Source: CAVYGM01 sp963768025 | GTDB lineage: Bacteria; Bacteroidota; Bacteroidia; Cytophagales; Spirosomataceae | Direction: 5' to 3' | Length of the DNA: 64,000 nucleotides | Assembly: GCA_963768025.1 (NCBI GenBank) | Contig: CAVYGM010000026.1 | Coordinates: 526,932-590,931, forward strand | Shown here: piece by piece, positions 28,316 to 37,821 of the stretch | Position numbering within the stretch: position 1 is the stretch's first letter | Layout: each line of letters opens with the position of its first letter | Position numbers and translations under genes: made by a program | Notes under the pieces: model-generated | Told to the model about the DNA's origin: nothing | The model's database searches: none | Seen by the model: only the letters and a program-made list of their open reading frames with translations

Positions 28316-30982
28316 TTATTCGAAAAGCCCCAATTGCTTTTTGGTAGCTTCGGTGAGTTCCAGTTTTTGTTCTGGTTCCTTACTTTCCACCGATTCCAAT
28401 TCTTCCGTTCCTTCCTCGTCCTCCAATTCCGCGCTTACTTCGACTATGGACTCAACGTCTGAATTAGCATCTATCGTAGCTTCAGGAATTGGTTTTAGCC
28501 ATTTCATTTCCTTTACTTTTTCGGTAGTGAGCTTATTTCCCATCGCTTTCCACCCCCGAACATCCACTGCTTCCTCCGCCAGGATTTCTTCTTTTTCAAC
28601 GGGAGCCTTCGGATTCTTCTGGGTCGACAGTTCTAATCTTGGGTGTTTATCCAGGGACGCGAGAACCAGTTTGCTTCCCTTAGTATCGCTGATAAATAGG
28701 AATTTCTTATCCAGCGTGGTGGTTTCGACCTGGAACCGCTTGATGTAGTGAAGTTTCAGGCCGTTGTCAAAATACACTGCCGTAATGACACGCGCCGGGT
28801 CAAACTTGGTTACCAGTAGCACATCCGAAGGTTCAAAATGATTGGTAAGGTCAAAATTGGTGAGTTCGTAACTACCTTCTGTATACACCACCAGCAAGAA
28901 ATCATTTGCTTCAAAATTCCCCAGGTAAAGCCCGCGTTCGTCCCGGTTGAGCCTGCCTAGGGTGGTATTGTACCAGATATCTACCCCTCCCAGGGTGGAG
29001 ACCCCCGCCTGCTTAAGGGTCAGTTTCCGAACCGGATACTTAGTGAGGATGTTGCCGTTGGCATTGCGATTTTTGATCAATAAATCAGCGAAATTGAAAT
29101 CAAACTGCTTGACCTTGGCTTTACACTGAGCGGTGAGGTTCACCGTAATGATCTCAGCCTCCCCGTTGTCATTGGCGGTAAAGTAGGTGACCTTAGACCG
29201 TGGGGTACCCTGGGTGAGGTCATATTCCCGGTCGCGGGTCACGGCCGTGATCTGGAAACGCTTCGCGTAGGACACGCCGGATTTTCCTTCCAGATACACC
29301 ATGTTATACACTTTACGCTCGTCATTTTTGACAAAAACGGAACAGTACATAATGTCTTTGCCCACAAACACCTTATCCTGAACTTTGGTCACGACGCAGC
29401 GGCCATCCCGACGAAAGACGATGATGTCGTCAATATCGGAGCAGTCCATTACGTACTCATCCTTTTTGAGTCCATACCCGATAAAACCATCCGCTCTGTT
29501 TACGTACAGTTTCTGATTATTGGCCGCTACAATATTAGCCGAAATCTGATTGAAGGTTCGGATTACGGTTTTCCGCTCACGGCCTTTGCCGTATTTTTTC
29601 AACAGATCCCGGAAATAGCCGATCGCATATCGAATAATATTGGCCAGATTGTCCTCGGTTTCAGCCAGTTCCTCTTGCCATTTCCGCATTTGTTCCTCGG
29701 CTTTGAATCCGTCGTATTTAGATATACGTTTAATCCGGATTTCCGTCAGATTCAGAATATCCTCTTCGACGATCGTCCGGTAAAATTGGGGTTTAAATGG
29801 TTCGAGGCCTTTATCAATTGTCTTAATCACCGCTTCAAAGGTCTCACACTCTTCAATGTCGCGGTAGATTCGGTTTTCAATGAATATTTTTTCCAAAGAA
29901 CCATACAGAATTTTTTCCAGAAGGTTGCCCCGCTTGATTTCCAATTCCTGCCGCAGCAGATCCACGGTTTTTTGGGTGTTGTATTGCAATATCTCCGTAA
30001 CCCCAAGGAAATGCGGCTTGTCGTCCACAATGACGCAGGCATTGGGGGAGATGGATACCTCGCATTCGGTGAAGGCATATAGAGCATCCATCGTTATGTC
30101 GGGCGAAACTCCGGAGGCCAAATGGATCTGAATTTCGACGTCGGCGGCGGTATTGTCCACCACCTTTTTGATCTTTATTTTTCCGCTATCGTTGGCCTTG
30201 ATAATAGAGTCAATGATGGAGGTGGTGGTGGTACCGAAGGGAATGTCCCGCACCACCAAGATCTTTTTATCCTCCTCCTCTATCCTGGCCCGGACCCGTA
30301 CCTTACCCCCCCGGTGCCCATCGCTGTAATTGGAAGCATCCAGGTACCCCCCGGTTTGGAAATCAGGGTATATCTCCACGGGCTTGCCTTTGAGAATATC
30401 GATGGAGGCCTCTATCAGTTCACAAAAATTGTGGGGCAAAATCTTGGTGGATAAGCCCACGGCGATTCCTTCCACCCCCTGAGCCAGTAACAACGGAAAC
30501 TTCACCGGCAGGGTGATCGGTTCCCGCTTGCGGCCGTCGTAGGATAGCTGCCAGTTGGTGGTATCCCCGTTGAAAACCACCTCCCTGGAAAATCTTGATA
30601 GCCTAACCTCTATGTACCGCGGGGCCGCGGCGCTGTCGCCCGTACGTACATCGCCCCAGTTTCCCTGCGTATCAAAGAGCAATTCTTTCTGGCCCAGATT
30701 CACGATGGCGTCGTTGATGGAGGCGTCCCCGTGGGGGTGGTACTGCATCGTGGAACCGATGACGTTGGCCACTTTATTGAATCGCCCATCGTCCATTTCA
30801 TTCAGGGCGTGCATGATGCGCCGCTGAACGGGTTTCAACCCATCCTCAATGGCTGGAACGGCACGCTCGAGAATAACGTAGGAGGCGTATTCCAGAAACC
30901 AGTTTTCGTATAAGCCTGAGATTGGTAATTTTTCGTGCAATTCTCCGTCTTCAAAAGGGGTATTGTCAGTAGCTTCTTCCAT
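28316..30982 (-). CDS. parC: DNA topoisomerase IV subunit A
   Basis: An intact 888-residue type IIA topoisomerase A subunit. It holds the DNA-cleaving tyrosine Y123 in AAAPRYIEVRLSRFS, the winged-helix segment RAVPAIEDGLKPVQRR, and YHPHGDASI. The C-terminal domain (about residues 500-800) is a degenerate beta-propeller. It ends in an acidic Glu-rich tail (VEVSAELEDEEGTEELE) typical of Bacteroidota ParC rather than GyrA, and there is no GyrA box. With ParE (end of gene at 1-308) it decatenates chromosomes. This long ORF has no frameshift, which shows that the breaks elsewhere are not uniform. Confidence 0.95.
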   Translation of the reverse strand: MEEATDNTPFEDGELHEKLPISGLYENWFLEYASYVILERAVPAIEDGLKPVQRRIMHALNEMDDGRFNKVANVIGSTMQYHPHGDASINDAIVNLGQKELLFDTQGNWGDVRTGDSAAAPRYIEVRLSRFSREVVFNGDTTNWQLSYDGRKREPITLPVKFPLLLAQGVEGIAVGLSTKILPHNFCELIEASIDILKGKPVEIYPDFQTGGYLDASNYSDGHRGGKVRVRARIEEEDKKILVVRDIPFGTTTTSIIDSIIKANDSGKIKIKKVVDNTAADVEIQIHLASGVSPDITMDALYAFTECEVSISPNACVIVDDKPHFLGVTEILQYNTQKTVDLLRQELEIKRGNLLEKILYGSLEKIFIENRIYRDIEECETFEAVIKTIDKGLEPFKPQFYRTIVEEDILNLTEIRIKRISKYDGFKAEEQMRKWQEELAETEDNLANIIRYAIGYFRDLLKKYGKGRERKTVIRTFNQISANIVAANNQKLYVNRADGFIGYGLKKDEYVMDCSDIDDIIVFRRDGRCVVTKVQDKVFVGKDIMYCSVFVKNDERKVYNMVYLEGKSGVSYAKRFQITAVTRDREYDLTQGTPRSKVTYFTANDNGEAEIITVNLTAQCKAKVKQFDFNFADLLIKNRNANGNILTKYPVRKLTLKQAGVSTLGGVDIWYNTTLGRLNRDERGLYLGNFEANDFLLVVYTEGSYELTNFDLTNHFEPSDVLLVTKFDPARVITAVYFDNGLKLHYIKRFQVETTTLDKKFLFISDTKGSKLVLASLDKHPRLELSTQKNPKAPVEKEEILAEEAVDVRGWKAMGNKLTTEKVKEMKWLKPIPEATIDANSDVESIVEVSAELEDEEGTEELESVESKEPEQKLELTEATKKQLGLFE

Positions 30983-31109
30983 AAATGGAGGAGGGAAATG
31001 TTGGTTTAGTTGTCAGTAAAAATACAAATTTTTTAAGATTATTCCTCTAAAAACAGATAAGAATAAGCAAAGGATGTAATTTTTTTTATATCAAGAATTT
31101 ACGAACCTT

Positions 31110-31740
31110 TCAGGTTTCCAAGATCATCAGCAATTCACTGATCATCATGGCGGTTGCTCCCCAAACCTTGTGATTCTGGATGAGGTAATGCGGTGCCATG
31201 AAGCTTTTCCCTCGGATGTCAATGGTACTGGACCCCACGATGGTCTTGTCCCGTATTTCATTTAGCCGCACTTCCAGGACTTTTTCGACCTCCCGAGGGT
31301 CCGGAAAGAAATCGGGACGATAGGGGAGGTAAGCGACCACGGGCAACACAAAAAAATTACTCGGCGGGATAAATAATTCGCTAAGTACCCCCACCACCTT
31401 CACATCCGGTGATTCGCAGGCCGATCTCTTCCTGGGCTTCCCGCTTGGCCGTTCGGATCAAATCTTCGTCCAACAGCTCGTAGCGTCCCCCCGGAAAGGC
31501 CATTTGTCCCGAATGGACCCCATCGTAAGCGGGACGCAGGATGAGAGGCAAATGGACTTCTCCCTGGTAGGGGTAGAACACAATCAAGACCGCACTTTTC
31601 CTGGTTTTTTCGTTGGGCTTAACGGCCATTCGCAATCCTGACAAGGCCAGCATGTTGGCATGGGCCTTTTCGCCCGGCAAGGGGGATTGGAACTTCTGCT
31701 TTAATTCTACAACGAAAGAGTCAAAAAAATGGTTTGACAT
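31110..31740 (-). CDS. Nudix hydrolase, CoA pyrophosphatase type, one frameshift
   Basis: A ~209-residue protein related to NudL/Nudt7 CoA diphosphatases, which cleave coenzyme A or its derivatives to 4'-phosphopantetheine and ADP. The CoA-type lead motif LILRPAYDGVHSGQMAFPGG precedes the Nudix box, with REAQEEIGL as its metal-binding core. The frame breaks near 31395, after GLRIT, and continues with VKVVGVLSELFIPPSNF. Start 31740 (MSNHFFDSF) is favoured over 31776 because the first 12 residues are not conserved-looking. Upstream on the same strand is the FAD dehydrogenase gene, ~70 bp away. Confidence 0.88.
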
Positions 31741-31813
31741 GCAATTGGGAATCCTGGTACACTCCTGAATCTTCAATTTTACTAAAATAAAGGGATATTT
31801 TCAAGAGGCTACT

Positions 31814-33388
31814 CTACTTTTGATAGTGAAGGATCAGTTGTTCGGCGCAGCGTTCGCCATCCATCGCCGCCGACATGATCCCCCCGGCGTAGCCCGCCCC
31901 TTCCCCGCACGGGAAAAGACGTTTAAGATCAGGATGTTCGCACGTTTGGGGATCTCGTGGAATTTTTACCGGCGAAGACGTTCGGCTTTCGATGCCGATG
32001 AGCTGGGCATTTTCAGAAAGGTACCCGCGCATTTTTTTACCAAATTCCTGTAATCCACTTAGCAAGGGCTTGCCGATGAAGTCTGGCAATACCTCCATCA
32101 TATCCACGGAGAGCAGTCCGGGTTGGTAGGAGGTTGGTTTTAGGTTGGAAGAAACTTTCCCTGATACGAAATCGGTTGCCAACTGAGCCGGAGCCGTTTG
32201 GGTAGAACCAGCTGCCGCCCAGGCACTTTGCTCCACCGCCTTTTGTAAGTGGAGGCCCGCTAGGGGGCCAAATTCCGCATATGGTCGCGTGTCTTCCTCC
32301 TGAATGGCTACCACCAATCCCGAATTGGCAAAGCGCGAGTCGCGGCGGGAAGGCGACATTCCATTGACCACCAGCTCGCCGGGAGCCGTGGCCGAAGGTA
32401 CTATAAAACCACCCGGACACATGCAGAAAGAAAAAACGCCCCGTTGCACGCCCTGGTGGTAGGTTTGGGTGACCAAACTATAGGAGGCCGCCGGGAGGTA
32501 GGGGCCCCGGTCGGGGTAGCAGTTGTACTGGATTTTGTCAATGACGGATTGGGGGTGCTCTATTCTTACCCCCAGGGCGAAAGGTTTGGCCTCTATGGTG
32601 ATTTGTCTTCGGTGGAGTAATTCAAAAACATCCCGAGCCGAATGTCCCGTCGCCAAAATCACCCCAATTCCACGATGTTCGGTCCCATCCGCGGTGATCA
32701 CTCCTCTCAGTTCTTTGTCCTGAATGATCAAGTCTACCATCCGGGTATCAAATTGGATTTCTCCCCCGGCTCGGAGAATGGTCTCGCGAAGTCCGGCCAC
32801 GATCTGTGGCAGCTTGTTGGTACCTATGTGCGGGTGTGCCTCTACGAGGATGTCTTCATTGGCCCCGTGGGCAACGAATATTTCGAGTACCCTGCGGATA
32901 TTCCCCCGCTTGTTGGACCGGGTGTAAAGCTTGCCGTCGGAATAGGTGCCAGCCCCCCCTTCGCCAAAACAGTAGTTGGAATCCGGATTGACGAGGTGGT
33001 TTTTATTGATGGCGGCCAGGTCGCGTCTCCGCGCCCGCACATCCTTGCCCCTTTCCAGGATAATGGGCCTGATCCCCGCTTCAATCAACCGAAGTCCGGC
33101 GAACAACCCGGCCGGACCACTTCCCACAATGATAACCTGTGGCGCTTTGCTCACATCTACCTCAGGAATGGTGTATTCCAGCAGAGTGGAAGGCTGTTCA
33201 TTGATAAAAATGTCAACCTGAACGTTAACTTTTACCTGCCGACTGCGGGCGTCGATGGATTGTCGAGTTTTGCGAATATACACTTCCTGATCCTCGCGGA
33301 TCCGTAATTCGGACAGTATATGCTGGCGGAAGGTCGATTCGTGCAGGGCCACCTCGGGTGGCAAGACGTATTGTTTGGTTATGGGCAT
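31814..33388 (-). CDS. FAD-dependent dehydrogenase (COG2509 family)
   Basis: An intact 524-residue flavoprotein. The N-terminal ~90 residues form a small alpha/beta domain. The FAD motif VIIVGSGPAGLFAGLRLIEAG comes next, followed by PIILERGKDVRARRRDLA and the FGEGGAGTYSDGKLYTR motif that is the hallmark of this family. The terminal segment LFPCGEGAGYAGGIMSAAMDG closes the cofactor site. The physiological substrate of the family is unknown. No gene beside it gives a clear clue. Confidence 0.92.
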   Translation of the reverse strand: MPITKQYVLPPEVALHESTFRQHILSELRIREDQEVYIRKTRQSIDARSRQVKVNVQVDIFINEQPSTLLEYTIPEVDVSKAPQVIIVGSGPAGLFAGLRLIEAGIRPIILERGKDVRARRRDLAAINKNHLVNPDSNYCFGEGGAGTYSDGKLYTRSNKRGNIRRVLEIFVAHGANEDILVEAHPHIGTNKLPQIVAGLRETILRAGGEIQFDTRMVDLIIQDKELRGVITADGTEHRGIGVILATGHSARDVFELLHRRQITIEAKPFALGVRIEHPQSVIDKIQYNCYPDRGPYLPAASYSLVTQTYHQGVQRGVFSFCMCPGGFIVPSATAPGELVVNGMSPSRRDSRFANSGLVVAIQEEDTRPYAEFGPLAGLHLQKAVEQSAWAAAGSTQTAPAQLATDFVSGKVSSNLKPTSYQPGLLSVDMMEVLPDFIGKPLLSGLQEFGKKMRGYLSENAQLIGIESRTSSPVKIPRDPQTCEHPDLKRLFPCGEGAGYAGGIMSAAMDGERCAEQLILHYQK

Positions 33389-33439
33389 GTGAAAGGGATT
33401 TATCCTTTAAAACTCCACAAATTTAATCAAAAATAGCCT

Positions 33440-33781
33440 CTATTTGGTGTATTGGTAGGCCCACCAGATGAGGAAAAATTGGAGTGGCAAGCGGCCCCAG
33501 CGAATCCAGGGGGAAATCAAGGCGAACTTTTCTCCGTAGGCCATGTACACATTCGCCGGAAAAACGGCGATTAGTAACAGGATGATCCCCCAGGCCGCCC
33601 ACACGCGCACCGACGGGAAGAATAGCAGGGTACCGAACAGAATTTCAAACAGGCCGGATACCATCACCAGTACCCCAGGGTAGCCAAGGTAAGGCGGGAC
33701 AATTTTTAAAAAGAAATCGGGTTTTACAAAATGGGTAATCCCAGCCACTATGTACAATAGGGCCATTGCGTATACAGTCAT
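33440..33781 (-). CDS. DoxX-like small membrane protein
   Basis: An intact 113-residue protein with four predicted transmembrane helices. LYIVAGITHFVKPDFFLKIVPPYLGYPGVLVMVSG is the recognisable DoxX/DUF4870-like opening (read as two adjoining motifs: AGITHFVKP and PPYLGYPG), and the protein ends FFLIWWAYQYTK. DoxX family proteins are linked to quinone-related or redox functions, but most members are uncharacterised. It is divergent from the acyl-CoA dehydrogenase, 136 bp apart. Confidence 0.82.
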   Translation of the reverse strand: MTVYAMALLYIVAGITHFVKPDFFLKIVPPYLGYPGVLVMVSGLFEILFGTLLFFPSVRVWAAWGIILLLIAVFPANVYMAYGEKFALISPWIRWGRLPLQFFLIWWAYQYTK

Positions 33782-33917
33782 AAAAAAAGGATCACCAGAA
33801 AATTTACCACAAATTAATGATTATTTACCATTCGATTTAGTTTATTTAACGCAGGTTGTTCTCACCTGGTACATACCCAAACACCCTGGTTGCATTTTTA
33901 CCTACTACTTTATCACC

Positions 33918-35075
33918 ATGACCGATTTCTACCAAATTTCTGATCTGCTTTCGGAAGACAACCGCCTGATTCAGCAATCCACCGCCGATTTTACGGACAA
34001 GGAAATCAAACCGATCATGGAGGAGTACGCCCAGCGAGCCGAATTTCCCCAGCATTTACTGCGTCGGTTTGGTCAAATGGGTCTTTTGGGCATCACCCTA
34101 CCGGCTGAATACGGAGGGGCTGCGGCGGATTATATAAGTTATGGCCTCATCTGCCAGGAGGTAGAGCGCGGGGATTCGGGCATGAGATCCACGATTTCGG
34201 TTCAAAATTCCCTGGTGATGTGGCCTATTTATGAGTACGGGTCGGAAGATCAAAAAACAAAATACCTTCCCCGGTTGGCCTCCGGTGAACTGTTGGGTTG
34301 TTTTGGGTTAACCGAACCCGATTTCGGCTCCAACCCAGCGGGAATGAAAACCCATTTTACCGATGCTGGAGATCATGTGATTCTGACCGGTTCCAAAACC
34401 TGGATCTCGAATGCACCAATGGCCGACGTAGCCGTCGTATGGGCGCGCAATCCACAAGGGAGGGTGCAGGGGGTGCTGGTGGAACGCGGTATGGATAGCT
34501 TTACAACTCCGGAAATAAAGAATAAATGGTCGCTACGTACGAGTGCCACGGGGGAACTCCTATTTGATCAGGTGAAGGTACCGAAGGAAAATATACTTCC
34601 CACTGCCTTGGGAATTGGGGCAGCGTTGGCGTGCCTCGATCAGGCCCGCTATGGCATTGCCTGGGGTGCCGTCGGCGCCGCCATTGACTGCTACGAAACC
34701 GCCGTACGGTACGCCGGTGAACGCATTCAATTCGACAAACCGATTGCCGCTTTTCAACTTACCCAAAAGAAACTGGCCGAAATGCTTACCGATATTACCA
34801 AAGCGCAACTGCTGGCCTGGCGACTGGGAGTTTTGAAAAATGAAGGGAGAGCCACCTCGGCCCAAATCTCCCTGGCCAAACGAAACAACGTGGCGATGGC
34901 CCTGCAAGTAGCCAGAGAATCCCGTCAGATTCTGGGCGGGATGGGCATAACCGGCGATTTTCCGATCATGCGACACCTCATGAACCTGGAATCGGTGGTG
35001 ACCTACGAAGGTACCCACGATATCCACCTCCTGATTCTGGGAGCGGAGATTACGGGGATTCCGGCATTTAAGTAA
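33918..35075 (+). CDS. Acyl-CoA dehydrogenase, glutaryl-CoA dehydrogenase-like
   Basis: An intact FAD-dependent enzyme of ~385 residues from MTDFYQISDLLSEDN. The GMRSTISVQNSLVMWPI segment, the LTEPDFGSNP flavin-contact motif, the ILTGSKTWISNAP loop and the catalytic-base region YEGTHDIHLLILG match the glutaryl-CoA dehydrogenase branch of the family. The arginine in MRSTISVQ corresponds to the one that binds the gamma-carboxylate of glutaryl-CoA. The likely role is lysine/tryptophan or dicarboxylate catabolism, with EtfAB as electron acceptor. ATG 33918 was chosen because the longer frame to 33750 encodes no conserved residues. The ScfR-like regulator is convergent, 160 bp downstream. Confidence 0.9.
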   Translation: MTDFYQISDLLSEDNRLIQQSTADFTDKEIKPIMEEYAQRAEFPQHLLRRFGQMGLLGITLPAEYGGAAADYISYGLICQEVERGDSGMRSTISVQNSLVMWPIYEYGSEDQKTKYLPRLASGELLGCFGLTEPDFGSNPAGMKTHFTDAGDHVILTGSKTWISNAPMADVAVVWARNPQGRVQGVLVERGMDSFTTPEIKNKWSLRTSATGELLFDQVKVPKENILPTALGIGAALACLDQARYGIAWGAVGAAIDCYETAVRYAGERIQFDKPIAAFQLTQKKLAEMLTDITKAQLLAWRLGVLKNEGRATSAQISLAKRNNVAMALQVARESRQILGGMGITGDFPIMRHLMNLESVVTYEGTHDIHLLILGAEITGIPAFK

Positions 35076-35109
35076 CGTAGAAGAAATATGCGGGAAATGG
35101 ATACGCCCA

Positions 35110-35190
35110 ATCCCAGAGGGGTAGCCCCTTAATTTCAACTCTACAATCCTGCCTCTTTGTACCCCGACGGGGTGTGACGTCTATAGAAAT
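35110..35190. repeat. Possible intergenic palindromic element (CCCC-GGGG type)
   Basis: The gap between the acyl-CoA dehydrogenase and regulator genes holds AGAGGGGTAGCCCCT and, 35 bp on, TACCCCGACGGGGTGTGACG followed by TCTATAGAAA. Similar palindromes followed by a conserved TATAG tail occur as dispersed elements between genes in Cytophagales. It could instead be the shared terminator region of the two convergent genes, but there is no T-run directly after the stems. Confidence 0.45.
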
Positions 35191-35235
35191 CGTACTTCCT
35201 ATCAAAGCTAACAGCTATCAGCTATTGGCTACTAC

Positions 35236-36735
35236 CTAGTCAACCTGTTTCAACATTTTTGTGATGGATTTTTTCAATTCATCATGGTAATGCTTTTTCT
35301 GCAGCACGATCGGGGCGGCCATTCTTTCTTTGCAGTCAAAAAGCGAACACCGCTCGCAGGTTTCGTTTACGTGGCGGTAGGTCAGGTGCGGGTCGTTCAG
35401 GAAGGCGATTGTTTTTCTGGATTCTTCATTCAGAAATATGCCCATGGACACACTGACATTCAGACTTTGGGAGGTGGACATTTGTTTGGCAAAGCTGATC
35501 ATGAAATAATCTTCACCGCTATCGATATACTTGGAAATCTGACCTTTACATAGAGTATTTGGGTACGGTTTTCCTTTCGAAAGTTCCGACAGCTCCTGCA
35601 AGATGGTGAGCGACAACCACCGCCGGCAATAATATTCGTCCTTTATGGTGTGGGGAATGTGCTTGCGGGCAATGTGCATCTCCTTTGTCAACTCAAACTG
35701 ATTTTGTCCGGCAAAATTATTGAACCTCAGGAAGAAGATCTGGTTGATGCCAAAGTGCTTAGGCAGGATGTTGCTGATTCGGTAGCAAAATGATTCCGGG
35801 GTCGTATTGAAGTAGTTGATCATTTCCAGCAGGCGGTCCGGTTGCCAGGTGGTCAACGCAAAAAACTCTTTCAATTTGGGGATCAGCTGGGTCCGCTTGA
35901 TCATGATGGCGCTGGCGAAGTAGGAAGCCTTGAAATTATTGAGCAAATGCTCGAAGGAATCCGCCTCCACCAAGGAGGTAGTATACAGCCGGTTTTTAAG
36001 CCTGAGGTACTGGTACCCAATCTCCCTCCCATAAATAAACGATTTCTGTACCTCGGATAGTTGGCCATTCAGCAGGAGGGTATTGCCATCCGAACGGGGA
36101 ATGAGCAGGGAGCGAACCGCTTTCAGCTCCGGATGCGTGGCTACATTCATCTGCTCAATTCGGTATTTGTAGTCGTTTGTCAAGACCCCGGCCAGAAATT
36201 TTTCATCCAGAACCACCTCTTCTCCCACTGATTTTGAACTCAGGTAGGTCTCGGCCGCGTTTTCGATATCCTCAAAGTAGTTATCGTTCATCTCCTGGTA
36301 CGTACGCAGGGCCGATAGATAAAACTGCTCAACCGAGACATTGTAGTTGCGGGCAATTTCAATCAAGGTACCGATGAAAGCACTGACCTTGGTGGGGGCA
36401 TCGGACAGCATTTCCAGCAGGTTCGACTGGTCGATGCCAAAAAGGTCGAGGGGAAGTTCGCTGAGAATGTTAGATCCCAGCAACACCGAAATGGGTTCAA
36501 GCCGCTTGCTCAGTTTCAGGGATACCAGCGAATCGTAATCCACGTCAAGAGCCGAGGCAAGGGCCAGTATTTTGTCGGATTTGGGGTATTTTTTTCCTTT
36601 CTCAATTTCATTTATATAGGAAATTGACAGCCCTGATTTTTGGGAGACTTCGTTGAGGGATAGTTTACGGTCCAGGCGCAGCTGTTTTAGCTTCAGCCCA
36701 AACACGAGTTTTACATTATCATTTTTCAAGACCAC
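35236..36735 (-). CDS. XRE-family regulator with IrrE-like/ScfR domain
   Basis: An intact 499-residue regulator. An N-terminal Cro/C1-type helix-turn-helix (residues 8-65, LKQLRLDRKLSLNEVSQKSG and ISYINEIEKGKKYP) is followed by an ImmA/IrrE-like domain, and by the C-terminal domain of short-chain fatty-acyl regulators (ScfR). The cysteine cluster CERCSLFDCKER near residue 465 is typical of ScfR C-termini. The peptidase metal motif HExxH is not seen; the equivalent region is ADSFEHLLNNFKASYFASA, so a sensory rather than proteolytic role is likely. Its position beside the acyl-CoA dehydrogenase suggests control of short-chain acyl-CoA metabolism. Confidence 0.88.
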   Translation of the reverse strand: MVLKNDNVKLVFGLKLKQLRLDRKLSLNEVSQKSGLSISYINEIEKGKKYPKSDKILALASALDVDYDSLVSLKLSKRLEPISVLLGSNILSELPLDLFGIDQSNLLEMLSDAPTKVSAFIGTLIEIARNYNVSVEQFYLSALRTYQEMNDNYFEDIENAAETYLSSKSVGEEVVLDEKFLAGVLTNDYKYRIEQMNVATHPELKAVRSLLIPRSDGNTLLLNGQLSEVQKSFIYGREIGYQYLRLKNRLYTTSLVEADSFEHLLNNFKASYFASAIMIKRTQLIPKLKEFFALTTWQPDRLLEMINYFNTTPESFCYRISNILPKHFGINQIFFLRFNNFAGQNQFELTKEMHIARKHIPHTIKDEYYCRRWLSLTILQELSELSKGKPYPNTLCKGQISKYIDSGEDYFMISFAKQMSTSQSLNVSVSMGIFLNEESRKTIAFLNDPHLTYRHVNETCERCSLFDCKERMAAPIVLQKKHYHDELKKSITKMLKQVD

Positions 36736-36852
36736 CGATTTACGTCTGTTGATAGGAAATAAAGGTATGAAAATTTTGGGCCTCTTGCCCTAGAAGCTTC
36801 CAATGAACACAAATGTAGTGAACTCTTTACGTACCTATTTTGCCAAACGTTG

Positions 36853-36860
36853 TAATTTTG
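36853..36860 (+). promoter_or_regulatory. -7 promoter element directly before the lipoprotein nuclease start
   Basis: TAATTTTG matches the Bacteroidota -7 consensus TAnnTTTG and ends 4 nt before the ATG at 36865. No good -33 element was found 19-21 nt upstream. If active, the transcript would be nearly leaderless. Confidence 0.45.
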
Positions 36861-36864
36861 CCCC

Positions 36865-37821
36865 ATGAAAAAACAACTCCTTAGCCTTATTATTCTGTTT
36901 TCCGTTGTCTCGTGTGACTTCGGCATATTTCCCCGATCGACTGATTCAGAGCACCTTACCCTGGGTAATCCTTCTCTGGCTAGTCAGAAGTCCCCGGACA
37001 ATTACCTGCTTATCAAAGATCAGTTTGTGATTTCGTATAACCGGTCCAAACAAATACCCAATTGGGTAGCCTGGCACCTGGATGAAACCTGGATCAGGGA
37101 AAATGTGGAGCGAGAGGGTACTTTTTTTATGGATGGATCATTGCCAAAGAAATGGAAGAAAGCCATGCCTAGCCAGTACCTCCGCTCTGGTTTTGACCGG
37201 GGCCACCTGTGCCCGGCGGGCGACCGTACCCGATCCACCGCCGACCAGGAAGCTACCTTCGTCATGACCAACATCGTTCCTCAGGCCCCCCTGCTCAACC
37301 GGGGGCTGTGGGCAGAGATTGAAAAAGAATGCCGGAAGCTGGTGCGGGACGGTTATGAGCTGTACGTGTATGCGGGTACGAACGCCATCGGCGGCATCGG
37401 CGAAAACGGGTACGCGGAAGTCCTGATTGGCGGCATTAGTGTTCCAGGGTACGTGTGGAAAGTCATCGTGATCCTTCCGGAGGGCAACCGGGACGCCGCC
37501 CGCGTAGATGAGAACACCCAGGTAATTTCTTTATTGATCCCTAACCGCGATGCCTCTAACTACCGACCCCTCACGGAGTTCGTAGTGTCTTTGTCAGAGT
37601 TGGAAACCAAGACCAAACTGACCTTCCTGCCCGATAACTATGGCGTAGAGGTACTGAAAGAAAAGCGCTATAATTTTGAGGGAGAACTAAAATCAGGTAC
37701 GGACACCCCCTGTGGTACCTACAACCAAAACGCCACCTACCAGGGGACCAAGGGAGGGTGCTACTACCTGAACCCATCGGGCAATAAAGTGTATGTGGAC
37801 AAGGAGTACTGTGATTGTTGA
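36865..37821 (+). CDS. Lipoprotein DNA/RNA non-specific endonuclease with C-terminal Cys-containing domain
   Basis: An intact 318-residue protein. The signal MKKQLLSLIILFSVVSC ends in a lipobox cysteine (C17). The NUC-type nuclease domain carries DRGH at residues 111-114 (GFDRGHLCPAGDR) and the metal-binding asparagine in TNIVPQAPLLNRGLW. After residue ~275 comes a short module, DTPCGTYNQNATYQGTKGG...NPSGNKVYVDKEYC, that resembles the 'G-x-GG-YY-x-N-x-x-G-x-K-x-YV' repeats known from PBCV-type basic adaptor domains, here with four or five cysteines. It may hold the enzyme on the cell surface or on nucleic acid. It differs from the membrane-anchored family member at 13.3 kb. Confidence 0.92.
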   Translation: MKKQLLSLIILFSVVSCDFGIFPRSTDSEHLTLGNPSLASQKSPDNYLLIKDQFVISYNRSKQIPNWVAWHLDETWIRENVEREGTFFMDGSLPKKWKKAMPSQYLRSGFDRGHLCPAGDRTRSTADQEATFVMTNIVPQAPLLNRGLWAEIEKECRKLVRDGYELYVYAGTNAIGGIGENGYAEVLIGGISVPGYVWKVIVILPEGNRDAARVDENTQVISLLIPNRDASNYRPLTEFVVSLSELETKTKLTFLPDNYGVEVLKEKRYNFEGELKSGTDTPCGTYNQNATYQGTKGGCYYLNPSGNKVYVDKEYCDC

